From the NCBI GenBank assembly GCA_050114795.1, contig JASFRS010000103.1, forward strand, positions 1 through 8,454: 8,454 nt of DNA, in the 5' to 3' direction. Below, in pieces: positions 6,437-8,454 of this stretch. The DNA comes from JASFRS01 sp050114795 (GTDB lineage Bacteria; Pseudomonadota; Alphaproteobacteria; Sphingomonadales; CAKZYD01). The notes beneath the pieces were generated by a model that was not told the origin of the DNA, did no database searches, and saw nothing but the letters and a program-made list of their open reading frames with translations. A program made the translations under genes and the position numbers. The stretch's first letter is position 1; each line of letters begins with the position of its first letter.

Positions 6437-6871
6437 ATGGCTGAGCTAAGCGGTGACCAACTGATTGAACGCATGAATGCGACAATGCCGCCTACAGGAC
6501 GTCTGTTGGGGCAGAAAATTATTGAGGCTGACCCTGACGCCGGAACGGTAGTCATCGAATATGAGGCCAAGCCTGAATTTTGTAATCCTATGGGCAGTGT
6601 TCAAGGTGGATTTGTCTCCGCCATGTTGGATGATGCGGCAGCAATTGCCTGTGTCATCGCCTCCCGCGGTAAGGTTGGCGTTCCGACCTTGGAAATGAAA
6701 GTCAGCTTTTTGCGTGCAGCGCGCCCGGGCAAATTACGCGCAGAGGGTAAAGTCATGAAAATGGGCCGCAGCATCGCCTTTCTGGAATCGCATCTTTATG
6801 ACGGGGACGGCAAACTGCTTGCGCATTCAACGCAAACAGCCAAGCCCATCCCTTTTGAGCGTAAAGATTAA
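6437..6871 (+). CDS. PaaI-family hotdog-fold acyl-CoA thioesterase
   Basis: A 144-residue single hotdog domain. The signature stretch CNPMGSVQGGFVSAMLDDAAA (near residues 48-68) is the PaaI-type active-site helix, with QGG in place of the more usual HGG and an acidic pair in LDD that should supply the catalytic carboxylate. VPTLEMKVSFLRAARPG and the final strands (about residues 120-135) complete the fold. Such enzymes hydrolyse acyl- or aryl-CoA thioesters in the cytoplasm; the substrate cannot be told here. ATG 6437 is preferred: AGGAG (6426-6430) overlaps the smpB TAG stop and is six bases away, while the in-frame GTG at 6434 is only three bases away. This overlap points to coupled expression in a dapA-smpB-thioesterase cluster. 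The stop codon overlaps that of the opposite gene. Family assignment is firm, role uncertain. Confidence 0.88.
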   Translation: MAELSGDQLIERMNATMPPTGRLLGQKIIEADPDAGTVVIEYEAKPEFCNPMGSVQGGFVSAMLDDAAAIACVIASRGKVGVPTLEMKVSFLRAARPGKLRAEGKVMKMGRSIAFLESHLYDGDGKLLAHSTQTAKPIPFERKD

Positions 6872-7836
6872 GAATGAATCATTCCGTGAAGCCGGGACAT
6901 GACGGCCTCGGCTTCATCCATCATCTCCAGGATGATATCTTTGCAGGGTTTGATCTCATGTACGCCACCAGCGCTTTGCCCCATGGCGAAGCAGGAGCGG
7001 TCCGGGTCCAGTCCTTCAATTTGACCGGCTAAACCACCCATGACGCCTTCTTGGGCCGAGTGCATGGCTTGGGCTGGGAAGGGCTGAATGTCTTGGGGAT
7101 GTGATTCCCAATCAGCCACATAAGCATTTTTCTTCACCCGCATGGTTTTACCGGAGTAGGCGCGGCTGACAATCGTGTCTTCATCACCTGCGGTGACAAC
7201 AGCCTCTTTATAGAGGTCGCCTGCATGGGCTTCTTTTGATGCGATAAAGCGTGTGCCAATCCAAACGCCTTGGGCGCCAAACGCCAAAGCTGCTGCCAAG
7301 CCCCGCCCGTCATAAATGCCACCTGCGGCAACAACGGGAATATCAACTGCATCAACGATTTGCGGGATAAGCGCCATGCCAGCCACTTTACCCGTGTGGC
7401 CGCCACCTTCTGTGCCTTGCGCAATAACTGCGTCTAGCCCGGCCTCCTGACCTTTAATAGCATGCCGAACTGCGCCGCAGACATTCATGACTTTTACGCC
7501 GTGAGATTGCAGTTTTTCCTTGATATTGAAGGGCACCCCAAGCCCGGAAACAAAGGCGGATACACCCTCTTCGATGATGAGATCGGCAGTCGCTTCTAAT
7601 GTTTCAGGCAGTGCGGCAAGTAAATCCAGACCAAAGGGTTTGTCCGTTTGGTCTTTAACCTGCTTAACCTGTTCACGAATTTGTTTCACGCTTAAGCTGG
7701 CCATGCCTAATGTGCCGAATCCGCCGGCGTTGGAAACCGCCGCAACAACGTCCGCATAAGCAACTCCACCCATGCCGGCCAGCATGATGGGGTATTCAAC
7801 GCCAAGTAGGTCGCAAAGGGGTGTTTTGATAGACAT
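6868..7836 (-). CDS. Nitronate monooxygenase / FabK-like FMN-dependent oxidoreductase
   Basis: A 322-residue TIM-barrel flavoprotein of the 2-nitropropane dioxygenase family. Motifs in order: PIMLAGMGGVAYADV (16-30) and NAGGFGTLG (36-44) at the N-terminal FMN site, KPFGLDLL (66-73), AQGTEGGGHTG (139-149) with the likely catalytic H147, and the phosphate-binding VVAAGGIYDGRGLAAAL (168-184) followed by GTRF. The C-terminus has GQSAGGVHEIKPCKDI. Family members oxidise alkyl nitronates (detoxifying nitro compounds such as propionate-3-nitronate) or, as FabK, reduce enoyl-ACP; the GGGH histidine is shared, so sequence reading alone does not settle the reaction. Nitronate monooxygenase is the commoner annotation in Proteobacteria. 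AAGGAG (7845-7850) is eight bases before the start. A MarR gene lies 62 bases upstream on the same strand, suggesting co-transcription and substrate-responsive control. The stop overlaps the thioesterase stop tail to tail. Confidence 0.88.
   Translation of the reverse strand: MSIKTPLCDLLGVEYPIMLAGMGGVAYADVVAAVSNAGGFGTLGMASLSVKQIREQVKQVKDQTDKPFGLDLLAALPETLEATADLIIEEGVSAFVSGLGVPFNIKEKLQSHGVKVMNVCGAVRHAIKGQEAGLDAVIAQGTEGGGHTGKVAGMALIPQIVDAVDIPVVAAGGIYDGRGLAAALAFGAQGVWIGTRFIASKEAHAGDLYKEAVVTAGDEDTIVSRAYSGKTMRVKKNAYVADWESHPQDIQPFPAQAMHSAQEGVMGGLAGQIEGLDPDRSCFAMGQSAGGVHEIKPCKDIILEMMDEAEAVMSRLHGMIHS
6887..6916. repeat. Inverted repeat at the convergent thioesterase/oxidoreductase 3' ends
   Basis: TGAAGCCG (6887-6894) and CGGCTTCA (6909-6916) are exact reverse complements around a 14-base loop, extendable by a G-T and a G-C pair. 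It begins 16 bases after the thioesterase stop, inside the 3' end of the opposite gene. A smaller GAATGA-A-TCATTC palindrome (6872-6884) lies between. Neither is followed by a T-run, so they are at best part of a non-canonical transcript end for the + strand cluster, or a coding coincidence. Confidence 0.3.
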
Positions 7837-7898
7837 GGCTTAAGCTCCTTTTTCTTGAAATCCGAGCCTAATCAAGACGACACGCCAAGAAAAGCGCT

Positions 7899-8351
7899 TT
7901 AGCCATGCATTTTTTGCAAGAGGCTATTCAATAACTGTGCTTCCTCTTCCGTTAGCTTGGATTTTATGAGTCGATCATGCTCTTTCATGATGGGAAGCAG
8001 GTCTTCCATTAGCTTCGCTCCCTTGGTTGAAAGAAATAACGCATAAGCCCTACGGTTGCCGCTATTTTGCAATCGATCGACCCAGCCATGGTCAATCATC
8101 CGGGAGATGGTTGTACCCATAGTTGCGCGCTCGATTCGCATAGCCCGCGCCAAATTGGCTTGGCTAATGCCGGGATTAGTTGCAATCAGAACTAATGCTC
8201 CCGCTTGACCGGAAGTGATGCCTAAATGCGTGGCCAAGTGCCTGAATCGTTCAAATGTAAAAAGCTGTGCGCTTCTAATTCTATAATCCAGGAGTTCGGA
8301 TAATAATCCAAGTGCGACGCCGCCCAAAGCGTCTTCATTGTCCTGCCCCAT
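7899..8351 (-). CDS. MarR-family winged helix-turn-helix transcriptional regulator
   Basis: A 150-residue DNA-binding protein of typical MarR length. Helical dimerisation segments form both ends (about 8-40 and 110-148). The DNA-binding core runs from LGITSGQAGALVLIATNPGISQ through the recognition region with ANLARAMRIERATMGTTISRMIDHG (about 65-89), followed by the wing WVDRLQNSGNRRAYALFLSTKG (90-111), where NRRA stands at the place of the usual DxR wing motif. There are no cysteines, so it is not an OhrR-type peroxide sensor; a small-molecule ligand is more likely. GAGGG (8361-8365) is nine bases before the ATG. The gene precedes the FMN oxidoreductase by 62 bases on the same strand, so it most likely controls that gene and itself, though a divergent gene off the right edge could also be a target. 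Confidence 0.92.
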   Translation of the reverse strand: MGQDNEDALGGVALGLLSELLDYRIRSAQLFTFERFRHLATHLGITSGQAGALVLIATNPGISQANLARAMRIERATMGTTISRMIDHGWVDRLQNSGNRRAYALFLSTKGAKLMEDLLPIMKEHDRLIKSKLTEEEAQLLNSLLQKMHG

Positions 8352-8383
8352 ATTGATACGCCCTCAATTACTCATTCCACTTG

Positions 8384-8400
8384 TGTTACCGGGCGTGACA
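8384..8400. promoter_or_regulatory. Candidate MarR operator (imperfect palindrome) upstream of marR
   Basis: TGTTAC (8384-8389) and GTGACA (8395-8400) form a 17-base imperfect inverted repeat with five of six arm positions matching, 33 bases before the marR start. Size and place fit an autoregulatory MarR operator, which typically spans 16-20 bases near the promoter. No clear promoter elements can be named with confidence around it. Assignment is inference from position and symmetry. Confidence 0.3.
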
Positions 8401-8419
8401 TGGATATGCAACTCAAAAA

Positions 8420-8431
8420 AACTAAATAGTT
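8420..8431. promoter_or_regulatory. Second palindrome (AACTA-AA-TAGTT) upstream of marR
   Basis: AACTA and TAGTT are exact reverse complements with a two-base centre, about 70 bases before the marR start. It lies in an AT-rich stretch near the right edge, where a divergent promoter may exist. It could be a second MarR half-site pair or belong to an unseen neighbour. The region 8352-8454 otherwise shows no gene. Confidence 0.25.
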
Positions 8432-8454
8432 AGAAGAGCTTACAGTTATTCTGT

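Noticed and set aside
7134..7424. A minus-strand open frame of 96 codons inside the FMN oxidoreductase
   Set aside because: It is an out-of-frame reading of a well-supported enzyme and shows no domain of its own.
7891..7900. AAAGCGCTTT palindrome at the end of marR as a terminator
   Set aside because: It has no loop, contains the marR stop region, and is followed on the minus strand only by a short mixed sequence. The 62-base spacing fits read-through to the oxidoreductase better.
8442..8454. ACAG...CTGT inverted repeat at the right edge
   Set aside because: Only four bases per arm match, and the sequence is cut by the window edge, so symmetry cannot be judged.

Overview
The window reads as ordinary chromosomal DNA from a Gram-negative bacterium, most likely an alphaproteobacterium of moderate G+C content. 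The clues are the mrdA-rodA pair, an adjacent dapA-smpB pair (an order I know from many alphaproteobacteria), PqiA-type and SulP-type inner-membrane proteins, and an exported EF-hand protein. I cannot name the genus. I found no rRNA, tRNA, CRISPR array, insertion sequence, phage gene or obvious base-composition break. No gap between genes exceeds about 170 bases.

Layout. Bases 2-1911 (+) hold the C-terminal part of penicillin-binding protein 2 (mrdA, cut by the left edge) and rodA, the two-enzyme peptidoglycan synthase of the elongasome. Bases 1983-3593 (+) encode a SulP-family anion transporter with a C-terminal STAS domain. A single-domain PqiA-family membrane protein lies convergent to it (3690-4226, -). 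A 167-base divergent region (4227-4393) separates that gene from a secreted EF-hand protein with methionine/histidine-rich flanks (4394-4915, +), which ends at a clear intrinsic terminator (4947-4978). Next comes a tight + strand cluster of dapA (lysine/diaminopimelate synthesis), smpB (trans-translation) and a PaaI-type hotdog thioesterase (5042-6871). Two minus-strand genes close the window: a nitronate monooxygenase/FabK-like FMN enzyme (6868-7836) and, upstream of it, a MarR-family regulator (7899-8351). The region before marR holds imperfect palindromes that could be operators.

How the genes work together. MrdA and RodA act as one enzyme pair. DapA feeds the diaminopimelate used in the same cell wall, but its linkage to smpB and the thioesterase is probably organisational. 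MarR plus the FMN oxidoreductase look like a small regulated detoxification or lipid-oxidation unit. The EF-hand protein and the divergent PqiA-like protein form the least explained part; they may share regulation and a role at the envelope. I see no convincing evidence for a wholly new system. The best second-look items are the Met/His-rich EF-hand protein with its repeated EMPM motif, the divergent region beside it, and the candidate MarR operator.
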